64,000 nucleotides of DNA from Burkholderia puraquae (GTDB taxonomy: Bacteria; Pseudomonadota; Gammaproteobacteria; Burkholderiales; Burkholderiaceae), in contig NZ_NBYX01000009.1 in the NCBI RefSeq assembly GCF_002099195.1, positions 62,001 to 126,000 of the forward strand. Reading direction: 5' to 3'. A model generated the notes under the pieces. That model saw only the letters and a program-made list of their open reading frames with translations, ran no database searches and was not told where the DNA came from. The translations under genes were made by a program, and so were the position numbers. Every line of letters starts with the position of its first letter. Within the stretch, counting starts at the first letter, position 1. Below, piece after piece: positions 1 to 9,671 of this stretch.

Positions 1-145
1 CCTGCACCGAGATGGTCGGGAAGTCGACCTGCGGCAGCGGCGACACCGGCAGCTTGATGAACGCGAACAGGCCCGCGAGCGCGACGCCGATCGCGAGCAG
101 CGTCGTCGCGACGGGGCGGGTGATGAAGGGGCGCGACAGGTTCAT
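1..145 (-). CDS. mdtC: RND efflux inner-membrane pump, MdtC-like (partial, N-terminal 48 residues)
   Basis: Only the N-terminus is in the window; the gene continues past position 1. The visible protein starts [20 protein letters not shown], the usual start of an RND transporter: a short cytoplasmic amphipathic segment followed by TM1, then the beginning of the periplasmic pore domain ([13 protein letters not shown]). It begins 3 bp after the mdtB stop codon, so the two pump subunits are translationally close, as in mdtABC, where MdtB and MdtC form a hetero-multimer with the adaptor MdtA. Naming it MdtC rather than a second MdtB copy rests on gene order; the diagnostic remainder is not visible. 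Confidence 0.85.
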   Translation of the reverse strand, partial: MNLSRPFITRPVATTLLAIGVALAGLFAFIKLPVSPLPQVDFPTISVQ

Positions 146-148
146 CGC

Positions 149-3100
149 TTACGCATCCGTGCGCGAACCGGCTTGGGGGCCGTGGCGTTCGAACCAGCCG
201 CGCACGCGACGCGCGAGCGAGTCGAAGCCGAGATAGATCACGGGCGTCGTGAACAGCGTCAGCACCTGCGACACGATCAGGCCGCCGGCGATCGCGATCC
301 CGAGCGGCTGGCGCAGCTCGGAGCCGGCGCCGGAGCCGACGATCAGCGGCACCGCGCCGAGCAGCGCGGCGAGCGTCGTCATCAGGATCGGCCGGAAGCG
401 CAGCAGGCACGCCTGGTAGATCGCCTCGCGCGGCGGCTTGCCTTCGACCCGTTCGGCCTCGAGCGCGAAGTCGATCATCATGATCGCGTTCTTCTTCACG
501 ATACCGATCAGCAGCACGATGCCGATGATCCCGATGATGTCGAGGTCGTGCCCGGTGATCATCAGCGCGAGCAGCGCGCCGACGCCGGCCGACGGCAGCG
601 TCGACAGGATCGTGATCGGGTGGATGTAGCTCTCGTACAGCACGCCGAGCACGATGTACATCGTGACGATCGCCGCGAGGATCAGGAACAGCTGGTTCGA
701 CAGCGATGCCTGGAACGCGAGCGCGGCGCCCTGGAAGCGCGTCTGGAACGACGCGGGCAGCCCGATGTCCTTCTCGGCGGCGGCGATCGCCTTGACGGCT
801 TCGCCGAGCGATGCGCCCGCTGCGAGGTTGAACGAGATGGTGGTCGACGGGAACTGCGACAGGTGCGCGACCAGCAGCGGCGACGGCCGCTCGTGGAACG
901 ACGCGATCGACGACAGCGGCACCTGGCCGCCGCCCGCCGACGGCAGGTAGATGTCGTTCAGCGATTGTGCGTAGTGCTGGTCCTTCGGCTCGGACTCGAG
1001 AATCACGCGGTACTGGTTCGACTGCGTGAAGATCGTCGACACGATGCGCTGGCCGAACGCGTCGTACAGCGCGTTGTCGACGGTCGCCGGCGTGATGCCG
1101 AAGCGGGCGGCGCTCGGGCGGTCGATCTCGATGTAGACGGACTGGCCGTTGCTCTGCAGGTCGGTTGCGACGTCGGCGAGCGACGGTTCCTGCTGCAGCC
1201 GCGCGACGAGCTTCGGCACCCAGGTCGCGAATTCTTCCGAGTTCGGGCTCGTCAGCATGAACTGGTATTGCGTCGGGCTGACGGTCGAGTCGATCGTCAG
1301 GTCCTGCACCGACTGCATGAAGAGCGAGATGCCGGTGATGTTCGCGACGCGGTGCTGCAGGTCGCGGATGATCTGCGCGGCCGTCTCGGAGCGTTCATCG
1401 CGCGCCTTCAGGTTGATCAGCATCCGGCCGCTGTTCAGCGTGATGTTGCTGCCGTCGACGCCGATGAACGACGTGAGGCTCTCGACGTTCGGATCCTTCA
1501 GGATCTCGGCCGCGAGCGCCTGCTGGCGTTCGGCCATCGCGCCGTACGAGATCGACTGCGGCGCCTGCGTGATCGCCTGGATCACGCCGGTATCCTGCGC
1601 GGGGAAGAAGCCCTTCGGCACATAGACGTACAGCAGGCCTGTCAACGCGAGCGTCAGCAGCGCGACGACGAGCGTCGAGCGCTGGCGGTTCAGCACCCAT
1701 TCGAGCGCGACCGCGTAGCGCGCGATCACCCAGTCGATCGCCCGGTGCACGCGCGCCTCGAAGCGATGGCTCTCGGGCGGCGGCGAATGGCGCAGCAGCT
1801 TCGCGCACATCATCGGCACGAGCGTGAGCGACACGATCGCCGAGATCACGATCGTCACCGCGAGCGTGATCGCGAATTCATGGAACAGGCGGCCGACCAC
1901 GTCGCCCATGAACAGCAGGGGGATCAGCACCGCGATCAGCGACACCGTCAGCGAGATGATCGTGAAGCCGATCTGCTTCGAGCCCTTCAGCGCGGCCTCG
2001 AGGCTCGTCTCGCCTTCCTCGACGTAACGCGCGATGTTCTCGATCATCACGATCGCGTCGTCGACGACGAAGCCGGTCGCGATGGTGAGCGCCATCAGCG
2101 ACAGGTTGTTCAGCGAGAAGCCGGCCAGGTACATCACCGCGAGCGTGCCGATCAGCGACAGCGGCACCGACAGGCTCGGGATGATCGTCGCGTAGATGTT
2201 CGCGAGGAACAGGTACATCACGAGCACGACGAGCGCGACCGCGAGCAGCAGCTCGAACTGCACGTCGCGCACGGCGGCGCGGATCATCGTCGTGCGGTCG
2301 GTGACGATCTCCACGTCGAGCGCGGCCGGCAGCGTTTCCTGCAGCTTCGGCAGCTGCGCCTTGATTGCGTCGACCGTCTGGATCACGTTCGCGCCAGGCT
2401 GGCGCTGCACGTTCAGGATGATCGCGGGGTCGGAATTCACCCACGCGCCGAGCTTGGTATTTTCCGAGCCGGCGACGACCGTCGCGACGTCGGTGAGCAT
2501 CACCGGGCGGCCGTTCTTGTACGCGACGACGGCGCTGTTGTACTGGTCGGCGCTCGTCAGCTGGTCGTTCGCGTTGATCGTGTACGCGCGCGTCGGCCCG
2601 TCGAAGTTGCCCTTCGGCGTGTTCACGTTCAGGTTCGAGATCGTCGTGCGCAGGTCGTCGAGGTTCATCCCGTACTGCGCGAGCGCGGTGGGGTTCGCCT
2701 GGATCCGCACGGCCGGGCGGTTGCCGCCCGACAGGCTGACGAGACCGACGCCCGCGACCTGCGAGATCTTCATCGCGAGGCGCGTATCGGCGAGATCCTG
2801 CACCTGCGTGAGCGGCAGCGTCTTCGACTTGACGGCGAGCGTCAGCACCGGCGCATCGGCCGGGTTGACCTTCGCGTAGATCGGCGGGGCAGGGAGGTCG
2901 GACGGCAGCAGGTTGCCGGCCGCGTTGATCGCCGCCTGCACTTCCTGTTCGGCAATGTCGAGCGGCAGGTCGAGCGAGAACTGCAGCGTGATCACCGACG
3001 AGCCGGCCGAGCTTTGCGACGACATCTGGTTCAGCGACGGCATCTGCCCGAACTGCCGTTCGAGCGGCGCGGTGACCGACGAGGTCATCACCTCCGGGCT

Positions 3101-3262
3101 CGCGCCCGGGTAGAAGGTCTGGACCTGGATCGTCGGATAGTCGACTTCCGGCAGCGCGGCGAGCGGCAGGAAACGCAGTGCGACGAAACCGGCCAGCATG
3201 ATCGCCGCCATCAGGAGGGCGGTGCCGACCGGCCGGAGAATGAAGAGGCGGGATGGATTCAT
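149..3262 (-). CDS. mdtB: RND multidrug efflux pump subunit, MdtB-like
   Basis: Inner-membrane proton-driven drug exporter of the HAE-1 RND family. The 1037-residue length is normal. The N-terminus ([20 protein letters not shown]) carries TM1, followed by the first periplasmic porter loop starting [16 protein letters not shown]. The central membrane block has the proton-relay segment [15 protein letters not shown] in TM4, with two adjacent aspartates, and the C-terminal half repeats the fold with [19 protein letters not shown]. Gene order adaptor (3278-4648), this pump, second pump (1-145) is that of mdtABC/muxABC; the gap to the adaptor is 15 bp, so one transcript is expected. Substrates cannot be read from sequence; novobiocin, bile salts and similar compounds are known for homologues. 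Confidence 0.93.
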   Translation of the reverse strand: MNPSRLFILRPVGTALLMAAIMLAGFVALRFLPLAALPEVDYPTIQVQTFYPGASPEVMTSSVTAPLERQFGQMPSLNQMSSQSSAGSSVITLQFSLDLPLDIAEQEVQAAINAAGNLLPSDLPAPPIYAKVNPADAPVLTLAVKSKTLPLTQVQDLADTRLAMKISQVAGVGLVSLSGGNRPAVRIQANPTALAQYGMNLDDLRTTISNLNVNTPKGNFDGPTRAYTINANDQLTSADQYNSAVVAYKNGRPVMLTDVATVVAGSENTKLGAWVNSDPAIILNVQRQPGANVIQTVDAIKAQLPKLQETLPAALDVEIVTDRTTMIRAAVRDVQFELLLAVALVVLVMYLFLANIYATIIPSLSVPLSLIGTLAVMYLAGFSLNNLSLMALTIATGFVVDDAIVMIENIARYVEEGETSLEAALKGSKQIGFTIISLTVSLIAVLIPLLFMGDVVGRLFHEFAITLAVTIVISAIVSLTLVPMMCAKLLRHSPPPESHRFEARVHRAIDWVIARYAVALEWVLNRQRSTLVVALLTLALTGLLYVYVPKGFFPAQDTGVIQAITQAPQSISYGAMAERQQALAAEILKDPNVESLTSFIGVDGSNITLNSGRMLINLKARDERSETAAQIIRDLQHRVANITGISLFMQSVQDLTIDSTVSPTQYQFMLTSPNSEEFATWVPKLVARLQQEPSLADVATDLQSNGQSVYIEIDRPSAARFGITPATVDNALYDAFGQRIVSTIFTQSNQYRVILESEPKDQHYAQSLNDIYLPSAGGGQVPLSSIASFHERPSPLLVAHLSQFPSTTISFNLAAGASLGEAVKAIAAAEKDIGLPASFQTRFQGAALAFQASLSNQLFLILAAIVTMYIVLGVLYESYIHPITILSTLPSAGVGALLALMITGHDLDIIGIIGIVLLIGIVKKNAIMMIDFALEAERVEGKPPREAIYQACLLRFRPILMTTLAALLGAVPLIVGSGAGSELRQPLGIAIAGGLIVSQVLTLFTTPVIYLGFDSLARRVRGWFERHGPQAGSRTDA

Positions 3263-3277
3263 CGAGCGGCCCGCGCG

Positions 3278-4648
3278 TTACTGGGCCGCGGGGGCCGCTG
3301 CCTGCGACGCGCCGTGCTTGTGTCCGCCGCTATGGCCGCCGGCGCCCGATGCACCCGACGCCGCAGCGGTGCCGCGTGCGCCCGACGCGCCTTTCGGCTT
3401 GTCGGCCGGGATCGAGATCTTCGCGCCTTCGCGCAGGCGGTCGGAGCCGTCGGTCACCACGCGCTCGCCGAGCGACACGCCGCTGACGATGCTCGTGCGT
3501 TCGCCGTCGACCGGGCCGATCGTGACCTTGCGCACCGTCACCGTGTTGTCGGGTTTCACGACGTAGACGAACTGGCCGATCGAGCCCGTCAGCACGGCGG
3601 ACGTCGGCACGATCGTCGCATTGCGCAGCACGTCGACGAGCAGCCGCGTGTTCACGAACTGATTCGGGAACAGCATGCCTTCCTTGTTATCGAAGTTCGC
3701 GCGCAGCTTGACCGTGCCCGTGCTCGTGTCGATCTGGTTGTCGAGCGTCGCGAGCGAGCCGGTCTCGAGCGGCACCGTGTTGTTGCGGTTGTATGCGGTA
3801 ACCGACAGCTTCTGGCCCGCGTTCACCTGCTTGAGGATCTGCGGCAGGTTGTCTTCCGACGTGGTGAAGATCACGCTCATCGGCTGCAGTTGCGTGATCA
3901 CGACGAGGCCGTTGGTATCGCCCGGCGTCACGTAGTTGCCGGGGTCGACCTGGCGCAAGCCGACGCGGCCCGACACCGGCGCGGTGATGCGCGCATACGT
4001 GAGGTTCAGTTTCGCGGAATCGATCGCGGCCTGGTCGGTCTTCACCGCGCCTTCGTATTGCTTGACGAGTGAAGCCTGCGTATCGACGGTCTGCGACGCG
4101 ATCGAGTCCTGCGACAGCAGCGTCTGGTAGCGCTTCAGGTCGAGGCGGGCCGTCGCGAGCAGCGCCGAGTCGCGCGCGTGCGTGCCTTCGGCGTTCTCGA
4201 GCGACACCTGGTACGGGCGCGGGTCGATCTGCGCGAGCACGTCGCCCTTCTTGACGATCTGGCCTTCCTGGAACGAGACCGACTGCAGGTAGCCCGACAA
4301 CTGCGTCTTGACCGTCACGTTCGCGAGCGGCGTGACGGTGCCGAGCGCGGACAGCACGATCGGCATTTCGCCCTGCGTTGCGGTCGCGACCTGCACGGGC
4401 TGCGGAACGTTCGCCATCGCGGCGGGGCCGCCGCGGCCGCGGTGGCCGCCGGCCCCCCCGGCGGCGCTGGCCCCCGCGCCGGTCGCGCCGCTGCCGGCCG
4501 CCGGCGTGCGGTTCCACGGGTGCCACCACAGCAGGCCGCCGATGACGACGACCGCGAGTGCTCCGGCCATCAGCGTACGGCGCGGGCGCCGCGCGGCGGG
4601 GGACGCGGGGTCTTTCGAAGGGGGCGTGGGCTTTTGTTCGTTATCCAT
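3278..4648 (-). CDS. mdtA: Periplasmic adaptor (membrane fusion protein) of RND pump, MdtA-like
   Basis: 456-residue HlyD/AcrA-type adaptor linking the RND pumps to an outer-membrane channel. It has a single N-terminal membrane anchor (TLMAGALAVVVIGGLLWWH, about residues 25-43), a Gly/Ala-rich linker, then the biotinyl/lipoyl-like half motif (VTVKTQLSGYLQSVSFQEGQ), the alpha-hairpin (about 150-195) and the returning half (ITAPVSGRVGLRQVDPGNYV), followed by beta-barrel and membrane-proximal domains. The C-terminal tail (about residues 410-456) is Gly/Ala/His-rich low complexity. It is the promoter-proximal gene of the mdtABC unit. No strong Shine-Dalgarno is visible before the ATG. No outer-membrane factor gene is in view; it may follow mdtC beyond the left edge. 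Confidence 0.92.
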   Translation of the reverse strand: MDNEQKPTPPSKDPASPAARRPRRTLMAGALAVVVIGGLLWWHPWNRTPAAGSGATGAGASAAGGAGGHRGRGGPAAMANVPQPVQVATATQGEMPIVLSALGTVTPLANVTVKTQLSGYLQSVSFQEGQIVKKGDVLAQIDPRPYQVSLENAEGTHARDSALLATARLDLKRYQTLLSQDSIASQTVDTQASLVKQYEGAVKTDQAAIDSAKLNLTYARITAPVSGRVGLRQVDPGNYVTPGDTNGLVVITQLQPMSVIFTTSEDNLPQILKQVNAGQKLSVTAYNRNNTVPLETGSLATLDNQIDTSTGTVKLRANFDNKEGMLFPNQFVNTRLLVDVLRNATIVPTSAVLTGSIGQFVYVVKPDNTVTVRKVTIGPVDGERTSIVSGVSLGERVVTDGSDRLREGAKISIPADKPKGASGARGTAAASGASGAGGHSGGHKHGASQAAAPAAQ

Positions 4649-4901
4649 CGTGATCTGTCAGGAAGACGGCGCGGCGTGCCGGAAATCGGACTGCTGGGCT
4701 GCGCGTGGGCGAGCGGTGCCGGGAGGGGGCGCCCGGCTCGGTCCGGGCCCCCGCCGGCCTGCGCGGGAAAAGAGCGGTGCGCACCGCGAGTGCGGTGCGA
4801 CGATGGGCATGATCCTACGTCCCGTCCCCGTTACAGTCCAGCGGTCTATCTTTCAACGGGTTACGGTCGTTACAGAACGCGACAGGACGATGACGAAGCG
4901 A

Positions 4902-5726
4902 TTACGCGCTGATGCGCCGGGCCGGTGCGCCGCCGATCTCGCGGGTGATTTTCGCGATGCACTCGTGCAGCGCGGGCACCACGTGTTCGTTCAGCCATTC
5001 GGGCGGGCACTGGTGCGACGCGCCACCGCAATTCACCGAATAGCGCTGGCCCGACGGGCCGACGAAACCGGCCGCGACGGCATTCAGGCCCTCGCGCCAT
5101 TCGCCGATCGCGATCGCGTGGCCGTCACGCATTGCATCGTCCAGCGCAGGGGTCAGGCGCGCGGATACATGCGGCCAGTCGTCGCCCGCCGTGGTGCGCA
5201 GCGACTCGAGCAGCAGGCGGCGTTCGTCGTCCTCGAGTGCGGCGAGATACGCGCGGCCGACCGCGGTGCGCGCGATGTCCATCCGCGAGCCGATCTCGAG
5301 GCGTGTGACGAGCACGGCCGAGCGCGGCCGGATCACGTCGATCGCGACCATGTCGAGCCGGTCGCGCACGGCGAGGTGCACGGACAGCGACGTGCGTTCG
5401 GCCAGCTCGATCATGAACGGCCGCGAACGCGCGCGGATGTCGAAGTTGCGCAGGAAGCCGTGGCTCAGTTCGAGCACCGACGCGGTGAGCACGAAGCGCT
5501 CGCTGTCGGGCAACTGGAACAGGAAGCCGGCGCTGACGAGCGTCGCGGTGATGCGCGAGACGGTCGGCTTCGGGATGCCGGTCAATTCGGTCAGCTCGCG
5601 GTTGCTGACGGGCGCGTCGGCCGCCGCGATGCGACGCAGCACGGCGAGGCCGCGGGCGAGGGCGGTGATCTCGTCGGGCGAGGATTCACGGTCCCGCGAC
5701 GCGGGAGGGGTTACAGTTGTCGACAC
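4902..5726 (-). CDS. IclR-family transcriptional regulator
   Basis: 274-residue regulator with an N-terminal winged helix-turn-helix (about residues 17-80; recognition region GIPKPTVSRITATLVSAGFL) and a C-terminal IclR effector domain (about 95-260; RTSLSVHLAVRDRLDMVAID, then AVGRAYLAAL). The start is GTG at 5724-5726, where the family N-terminus begins; a purine-rich stretch (GAGAGAA) lies about 9 nt upstream. Proteins of this type usually control aromatic or carboxylate catabolism, often by autorepression. The gene lies upstream of and in the same direction as mdtABC, with a 253-bp gap holding no ORF, so control of the pump is possible but unproven. The target is unknown. Confidence 0.9.
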   Translation of the reverse strand: MSTTVTPPASRDRESSPDEITALARGLAVLRRIAAADAPVSNRELTELTGIPKPTVSRITATLVSAGFLFQLPDSERFVLTASVLELSHGFLRNFDIRARSRPFMIELAERTSLSVHLAVRDRLDMVAIDVIRPRSAVLVTRLEIGSRMDIARTAVGRAYLAALEDDERRLLLESLRTTAGDDWPHVSARLTPALDDAMRDGHAIAIGEWREGLNAVAAGFVGPSGQRYSVNCGGASHQCPPEWLNEHVVPALHECIAKITREIGGAPARRISA

Positions 5727-5746
5727 GAGGGATTCTCTCTAATTCC

Positions 5747-5759
5747 GAAACTCGATTTC
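5747..5759. promoter_or_regulatory. Inverted repeat GAAA-N5-TTTC just upstream of the IclR gene
   Basis: A short dyad GAAACTCGATTTC lies 21-33 bp upstream of the GTG start, in the region expected for an autoregulatory IclR-family operator. A second GAAA-N5-TTTC occurs at 5955-5967, but that copy is also part of the first hairpin of the candidate small RNA. The site is short; operator function is inference. Confidence 0.3.
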
Positions 5760-5912
5760 AATTTTGTTGGTATTGTAGGACTATTGTCAAAAGATGCATG
5801 TTCCGCAGGTGAACCGGTCATTGGATGAGATTTTACGGGTTCACCCTTGGTTTATTAGGAAAACGCTCAAATGAGCATTGCCAGAAAGTGCATGAGCCGG
5901 TGCAAATACCGC

Positions 5913-5941
5913 TTGACTTGTCGGGCGGAAACGGAAAGAAT
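5913..5941 (+). promoter_or_regulatory. Candidate sigma70 promoter of the small-RNA gene
   Basis: TTGACT (5913-5918) and AAGAAT (5936-5941) are separated by 17 bp, giving a 5/6 match at -35 and 4/6 at -10. Transcription would begin near 5948, just before the series of hairpins ending in an intrinsic terminator. No protein-coding start follows, so the element fits a noncoding transcript. Confidence 0.45.
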
Positions 5942-5948
5942 GTCTCAC

Positions 5949-6074
5949 GTTTTCGAAACATCGTTTCAAGAGTTTAACCGGCAACGATGTTTCGCGCAGT
6001 CTCTCAGGTTCTAGCACGGCCCTCGGAATGGCTAGAACTTTTTTAGCGCCACGGTCTCCGTGGCGCTTTTTTTT
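5949..6074 (+). ncRNA. Candidate trans-acting small RNA (three hairpins, intrinsic terminator)
   Basis: The segment encodes no plausible protein but shows three consecutive hairpins on the plus strand. Hairpin 1 has perfect 12-bp arms CGAAACATCGTT (5954-5965) and AACGATGTTTCG (5983-5994) with a 17-nt loop. Hairpin 2 has 8-bp arms GTTCTAGC (6008-6015) and GCTAGAAC (6031-6038) with a 15-nt loop containing GGCCCTCGG. Hairpin 3 is a perfect 10-bp stem followed by eight T residues. A promoter-like TTGACT-N17-AAGAAT precedes it at the right distance. The layout, with an oligo-U tail of the type Hfq binds, is that of a bacterial sRNA of about 125 nt. I do not recognise it as a named family; expression is inferred. 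Confidence 0.55.
6045..6074 (+). terminator. Strong rho-independent terminator of the small RNA candidate
   Basis: AGCGCCACGG (6045-6054), loop TCT, CCGTGGCGCT (6058-6067), then a run of T residues to 6074. The stem is perfect over 10 bp. There is no plus-strand protein gene upstream for at least 1 kb, so it must end a noncoding transcript. Confidence 0.85.
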
Positions 6075-6197
6075 GCCCGTCTTTCTGCTCGTCCATCCGG
6101 ACGCGTCAGGCCCGTATTATCCCCCCGATCGTCGACCCCCCTGTTTGAACGCGGGCGGCGCCTGTTTGCGCGCGCGCTTGGCGTGATTCGTACGCAC

Positions 6198-6231
6198 AAA
6201 AAAAAGCGCGATGCCGCACTGGGCATCGCGC
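6198..6231 (-). terminator. Rho-independent terminator of the PhoX-like gene
   Basis: On the minus strand GCGCGATGCC and GGCATCGCGC form a 10-bp stem with a 6-nt loop, followed by eight T residues (A-run at 6198-6205 on the plus strand). It lies 88 bp beyond the stop codon of the PhoX-like gene. Confidence 0.85.
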
Positions 6232-6318
6232 ATCAAACGGCGTGGAGCGCCGACGAATGAACGGTGATGAAGAAAGTCGGGCCAGCCCAGGGGGCAGGCC
6301 CCGCCTCGCATGGCCCGG

Positions 6319-8283
6319 TCAGGCCTTCGCGAGCTTGATGCTGGTCTGCTCGGCCGTCAGGTAGCCGACGCTGGCGCCGAAGCGGTCCTTGAAGTTCGCG
6401 CGCACGAGCGGATCGAGCGTCGGCTTGACCTTGTCGTGCAGCGGCGATTCCCAGTCGCCCGCGTGCTGGAAGTTGCTCATGATGTACGTCCAGCCGTTGA
6501 TCTCGTCGACCGCGTGCAGGCCCGTCGATTCGGCGCCGGCCGGGCACGACAGCACGCGCACGAGCGACTTCGTGTCGACGTTGTAGGCCCACAGGAAGTT
6601 GTTCACGTGCATGCCCGAGTCTTCGCCGATGAAGAGCGTGCGCAGCTTTTCGGAGAACTTCAGGTTGTCCGGGTTCGCGATCTTGTCCGGGTTCGCGAGG
6701 TTGCCGAGCCCGTCGGCCGCGGCGAGATCCTCGCCGACGAGCGCGGCCGGTGCGCCCATGTCGACCGGTACCCATTCGCTGTCGATCGCGCCGCCCGTCG
6801 TGTCGCGCTGGCTGCCCTTCAGGTTCAGCGCATAGACGGCGCCCGCGGAGATCTTCTTGTCGACCGCCACATCGCGCGACACTGCATTGCCCTTGACCAT
6901 CGACGTCTCGATCCGCGACATCGCCGTGTAAACGATCTTGTCCTTCGCGTTCACGGTCGTGCCTTCGAGCTTCGTGAAGCCCATGCTGCCGCCGAGCAGC
7001 GCCGCATAGCGGTGCGTCTCGAGGAACGCGGCCGCCTTTTCCATCCCCGGCTTCACGCGCATCCAGTTGAACTTGCCGCCGAAGTGGATCTTCGCGTAGC
7101 TCGCATCGTTCGGGTCGGTGGTCGTCAGGTCCATGATGTCCGACGCCTTCAGCGTGTTCGCGAGCGCTTCGATCTCGCTGCTGGTGGCGTGGCCGATCTT
7201 GATCCACGTGAGCGTCGCGGTGCCCGCGCCGGCAGACGACGTCTGCGTCCACTTCGAGACGTACAGCGTGCCGGCCGACAGGTCGGCCGCCTTGTCGGCG
7301 ACGAACATGAACAGGCCGCCGTTGGTGGCGTCGTCACCCATCATCACGGTGCGCTGGTCCGGCATCACCTGGATCAGCTCGTGCGAGATGCGGCCGAGGC
7401 AGTAGTGCTTCTTCACCGTGCCCGTACCGTCCGGATTCACGGTGATCTCGGGCAGGTGGCCGTAGTGGTAGGGGTTCGCCTTCGTTTCGTCGCCGAACGT
7501 ATTCTTGCTGAACGCCTTGAATTGCGCGTCGGTCGCAACCTTCGTCGCGTCCGGCTCGTATTCCTCGCTCGACAGGTGCGTGCCCCACGGCGACAGGCTC
7601 GCGCCGCAGGTGATCCACAGGCCGTGCGCCTTCGACGTGTCGACGTTGTGGTACTTGACGACCTTCAGCGCGCCGTTGGCCGGATCCTGGTCGAGCGTCA
7701 GCACTGCGATCGGCGAAGGCAGCTGGCCGTACTGCGATGCGCTGGCCTGGTCGCGCGTCGTGTATTCGAACTGCACGACGGCGAACACCGTGTTGCCCTT
7801 CACACCGGGCACGTTCGCGTTCTTCAGCGTCAGCAGCGAGCTGCCGTCCGGGCAGTCGGAATAGAACTGGCGCTCCTTGCCGGCAACCGAGCGGTCGATG
7901 ATCGGCTGGTTGTTGATGTCGTAGTAGCCGCCCGCGAGCGTCGTGCCGCCCTTGCCGTCCGGCACCAGGTCGCCCGTCACGAAGAACGGCCGGTACGCCA
8001 GCTTGAAGTTGCGCGCCGAGCCGTCCGAGAACGACACCGACAGCGTCGAGCCGACCGTCGTGGTGGCCATCGCGGCCGCGTTGTCGAGCGTGGGTGCGGC
8101 CATCGCCGAGAACGTCGCCGACGTGTAAGCGGCGGCGACCGGGGCCGGCGTGGACGCGGGATCGTCGTCGCCGCCGCAACCCGTCAGCAGGGCCGGCAGC
8201 GCGAGGCCGGAAAGAGGAAGCATCGGCGCGCCGGCGAGGATCTTCAGGGCCTGACGACGGGAAGCATTGGGCAACGCGGGCAT
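6319..8283 (-). CDS. PhoX-family (DUF839) Tat-exported putative lipoprotein phosphatase
   Basis: 654-residue protein of the PhoX/DUF839 family, Ca/Fe-dependent alkaline phosphatases and relatives exported by the Tat system. I chose the ATG at 8281-8283 because it gives a proper signal sequence: SRRQALKIL twin-arginine motif at residues 8-16, a hydrophobic stretch, and a lipobox LLTG-C with Cys36, followed by GDDD. An upstream in-frame ATG would add 19 non-conserved residues. Conserved DUF839 blocks include WGTHLSSEEY and GRISHELIQV, and the C-terminal LFIGEDSGMHVNNFLWAYN. A combined Tat and lipobox signal suggests a membrane-anchored periplasmic or surface enzyme. Phosphatase activity is inferred from family. 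No convincing Pho box was found upstream. A strong terminator follows. Confidence 0.85.
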   Translation of the reverse strand: MPALPNASRRQALKILAGAPMLPLSGLALPALLTGCGGDDDPASTPAPVAAAYTSATFSAMAAPTLDNAAAMATTTVGSTLSVSFSDGSARNFKLAYRPFFVTGDLVPDGKGGTTLAGGYYDINNQPIIDRSVAGKERQFYSDCPDGSSLLTLKNANVPGVKGNTVFAVVQFEYTTRDQASASQYGQLPSPIAVLTLDQDPANGALKVVKYHNVDTSKAHGLWITCGASLSPWGTHLSSEEYEPDATKVATDAQFKAFSKNTFGDETKANPYHYGHLPEITVNPDGTGTVKKHYCLGRISHELIQVMPDQRTVMMGDDATNGGLFMFVADKAADLSAGTLYVSKWTQTSSAGAGTATLTWIKIGHATSSEIEALANTLKASDIMDLTTTDPNDASYAKIHFGGKFNWMRVKPGMEKAAAFLETHRYAALLGGSMGFTKLEGTTVNAKDKIVYTAMSRIETSMVKGNAVSRDVAVDKKISAGAVYALNLKGSQRDTTGGAIDSEWVPVDMGAPAALVGEDLAAADGLGNLANPDKIANPDNLKFSEKLRTLFIGEDSGMHVNNFLWAYNVDTKSLVRVLSCPAGAESTGLHAVDEINGWTYIMSNFQHAGDWESPLHDKVKPTLDPLVRANFKDRFGASVGYLTAEQTSIKLAKA

Positions 8284-8353
8284 GTGGAGTCCAGTTTCAG
8301 TTGTTGGAAGAATGGCCTTCGCGAAGCAGGCGCTCGGCAAGCTCGACGAAGGC

Positions 8354-8412
8354 GAATTGAAAACTGGACGGAAGTGTAAGGATGCTCGATGAAAGTTTTT
8401 TGAATTGAAAAC
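8354..8412. repeat. Direct repeat GAATTGAAAAC, two copies 48 bp apart
   Basis: The 11-mer GAATTGAAAAC occurs at 8354-8364 and again at 8402-8412, upstream of the PhoX-like gene and downstream of amtB. Identical AT-rich 11-mers at this spacing in a GC-rich promoter region may be regulator half-sites for the phosphatase gene; function is unknown. Confidence 0.4.
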
Positions 8413-8442
8413 GTAATGGCGCGTCGGGCGTTCGTCAGGCGC

Positions 8443-9636
8443 TCAATCGCGTTCGGGCGTCGCCGAGATGCGGTGGATCGACAGGTCTGCGCCGTCGAAC
8501 TCGGCTTCGCGGTCGAGGCGCAGGCCGACGGTCGCCTTCAGCGCACCGTAGACGAGCGTGCCGCCCGCGGTCGCGATCGCGATGCCGCCGAGCGTGCCGA
8601 CGAGCTGCGACATGAACGACACGCCGCCGAGGCCGCCGAGTGCGGGCAGGCCGAACACGCCGGCCGCGAGGCCGCCGAGCGCGCCGCACATGCCGTGCAG
8701 CGGCCACACGCCGAGCACGTCGTCGATGCGCCACTTGTTCTGCACGCAGGTGAACATCGCGACGAACAGCGCGCCGGCCGCGGCGCCCGTGACGAGCGCG
8801 CCGATCGGGTGCATCACGTCGGAGCCCGCGCACACCGCGACGAGGCCCGCAAGCGGCCCGTTGTACGTGAAGCCCGGGTCGTTGCGGCCGGCCATCCACG
8901 CGGCGAGCGTGCCGCCGACCATCGCCATCAGCGAGTTCACGGCGACGAGGCCGCTGATCTTGTCGAGCGTCTGCGCGCTCATCACGTTGAAGCCGAACCA
9001 GCCGACCGCGAGCACCCACGCGCCGAGCGCGAGGAACGGGATGTTCGACGGCGGGTGCGCGGCGATCCGGCCGTCCTTCGCATAGCGGCCGTGGCGCGCG
9101 CCGAGCAGCAGCACGGCCGGCAGCGCGACCCAGCCGCCGAACGCGTGCACGACGACGGAGCCCGCGAAATCGTGGAACGGCGCACCGAACGCGTGCGTGA
9201 GCCATGCCTGCACGCCGAAGCGTTCGTTCCACGCGATCCCTTCGAAGAACGGATAAATGAAGCCGACGATGATCAGCGTCGCGACGAGCTGCGGATTGAA
9301 CTTCGCGCGCTCGGCGATGCCGCCGGACACGATCGCAGGGATCGCCGCCGCGAAGGTCAGCAGGAAGAAGAAGCGCACGAGCGCGTAGCCGCTGTGCTGC
9401 GACAGCGAACCGATGTCGTCGAAGAACTCGACGCCGTACGCGATCGTGTAGCCGATGAAGAAATACGCGAGCGTCGACACCGAGAAGTCGACCAGGATCT
9501 TCACGAGCGCGTTGACCTGGTTCTTCTTGCGGACCGTGCCGAGTTCGAGAAATGCAAAGCCCGCGTGCATTGCGAGCACCATGACGGCGCCGATCAACAG
9601 GAACAGTGTGTCGACGCCGGATTTCAGACCATCCAT
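8443..9636 (-). CDS. amtB: Ammonium transporter AmtB
   Basis: 397-residue Amt/Rh channel for ammonium uptake with about 11 membrane segments. The start at 9636 (MDGLKSGVDTLFLLIGAVMV) is supported by an AAGGAAG ribosome site 7 nt upstream; the longer upstream extension is Arg/Pro-rich shadow coding. Family landmarks are GFAFLELGTVRKKNQVNAL in TM1-2, AGSVVVHAFGGWVALPAVLL, and DVMHPIGALVTGAAAGAL near the C-terminus. GlnK/GlnB normally gate it, but no glnK is adjacent here. Regulation is visible: a near-consensus sigma54 promoter lies 36-51 bp upstream and NtrC-like half-sites lie about 165-250 bp upstream, indicating induction on nitrogen limitation. Confidence 0.95.
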   Translation of the reverse strand: MDGLKSGVDTLFLLIGAVMVLAMHAGFAFLELGTVRKKNQVNALVKILVDFSVSTLAYFFIGYTIAYGVEFFDDIGSLSQHSGYALVRFFFLLTFAAAIPAIVSGGIAERAKFNPQLVATLIIVGFIYPFFEGIAWNERFGVQAWLTHAFGAPFHDFAGSVVVHAFGGWVALPAVLLLGARHGRYAKDGRIAAHPPSNIPFLALGAWVLAVGWFGFNVMSAQTLDKISGLVAVNSLMAMVGGTLAAWMAGRNDPGFTYNGPLAGLVAVCAGSDVMHPIGALVTGAAAGALFVAMFTCVQNKWRIDDVLGVWPLHGMCGALGGLAAGVFGLPALGGLGGVSFMSQLVGTLGGIAIATAGGTLVYGALKATVGLRLDREAEFDGADLSIHRISATPERD

Positions 9637-9671
9637 GCCGTGGCTTCCTTGCGCAAAAAACGGGCAAGGAA

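Noticed and set aside
173..4072. A 1299-residue open frame on the plus strand
   Set aside because: It is antisense to mdtB and mdtA, is extremely Arg/Asp/His-rich, and shows no domain; typical shadow frame of GC-rich genes.
5995..6010. CTCTCAGG resembling the 3' end of a glycine riboswitch
   Set aside because: The paired aptamer elements (GGAGAG stem, conserved core) are absent upstream and no glycine-related gene follows.
8370..8400. Possible Pho box upstream of the PhoX-like gene (CTTTCAT on the minus strand)
   Set aside because: Only one half matches CTGTCAT and no second copy stands 11 bp away.
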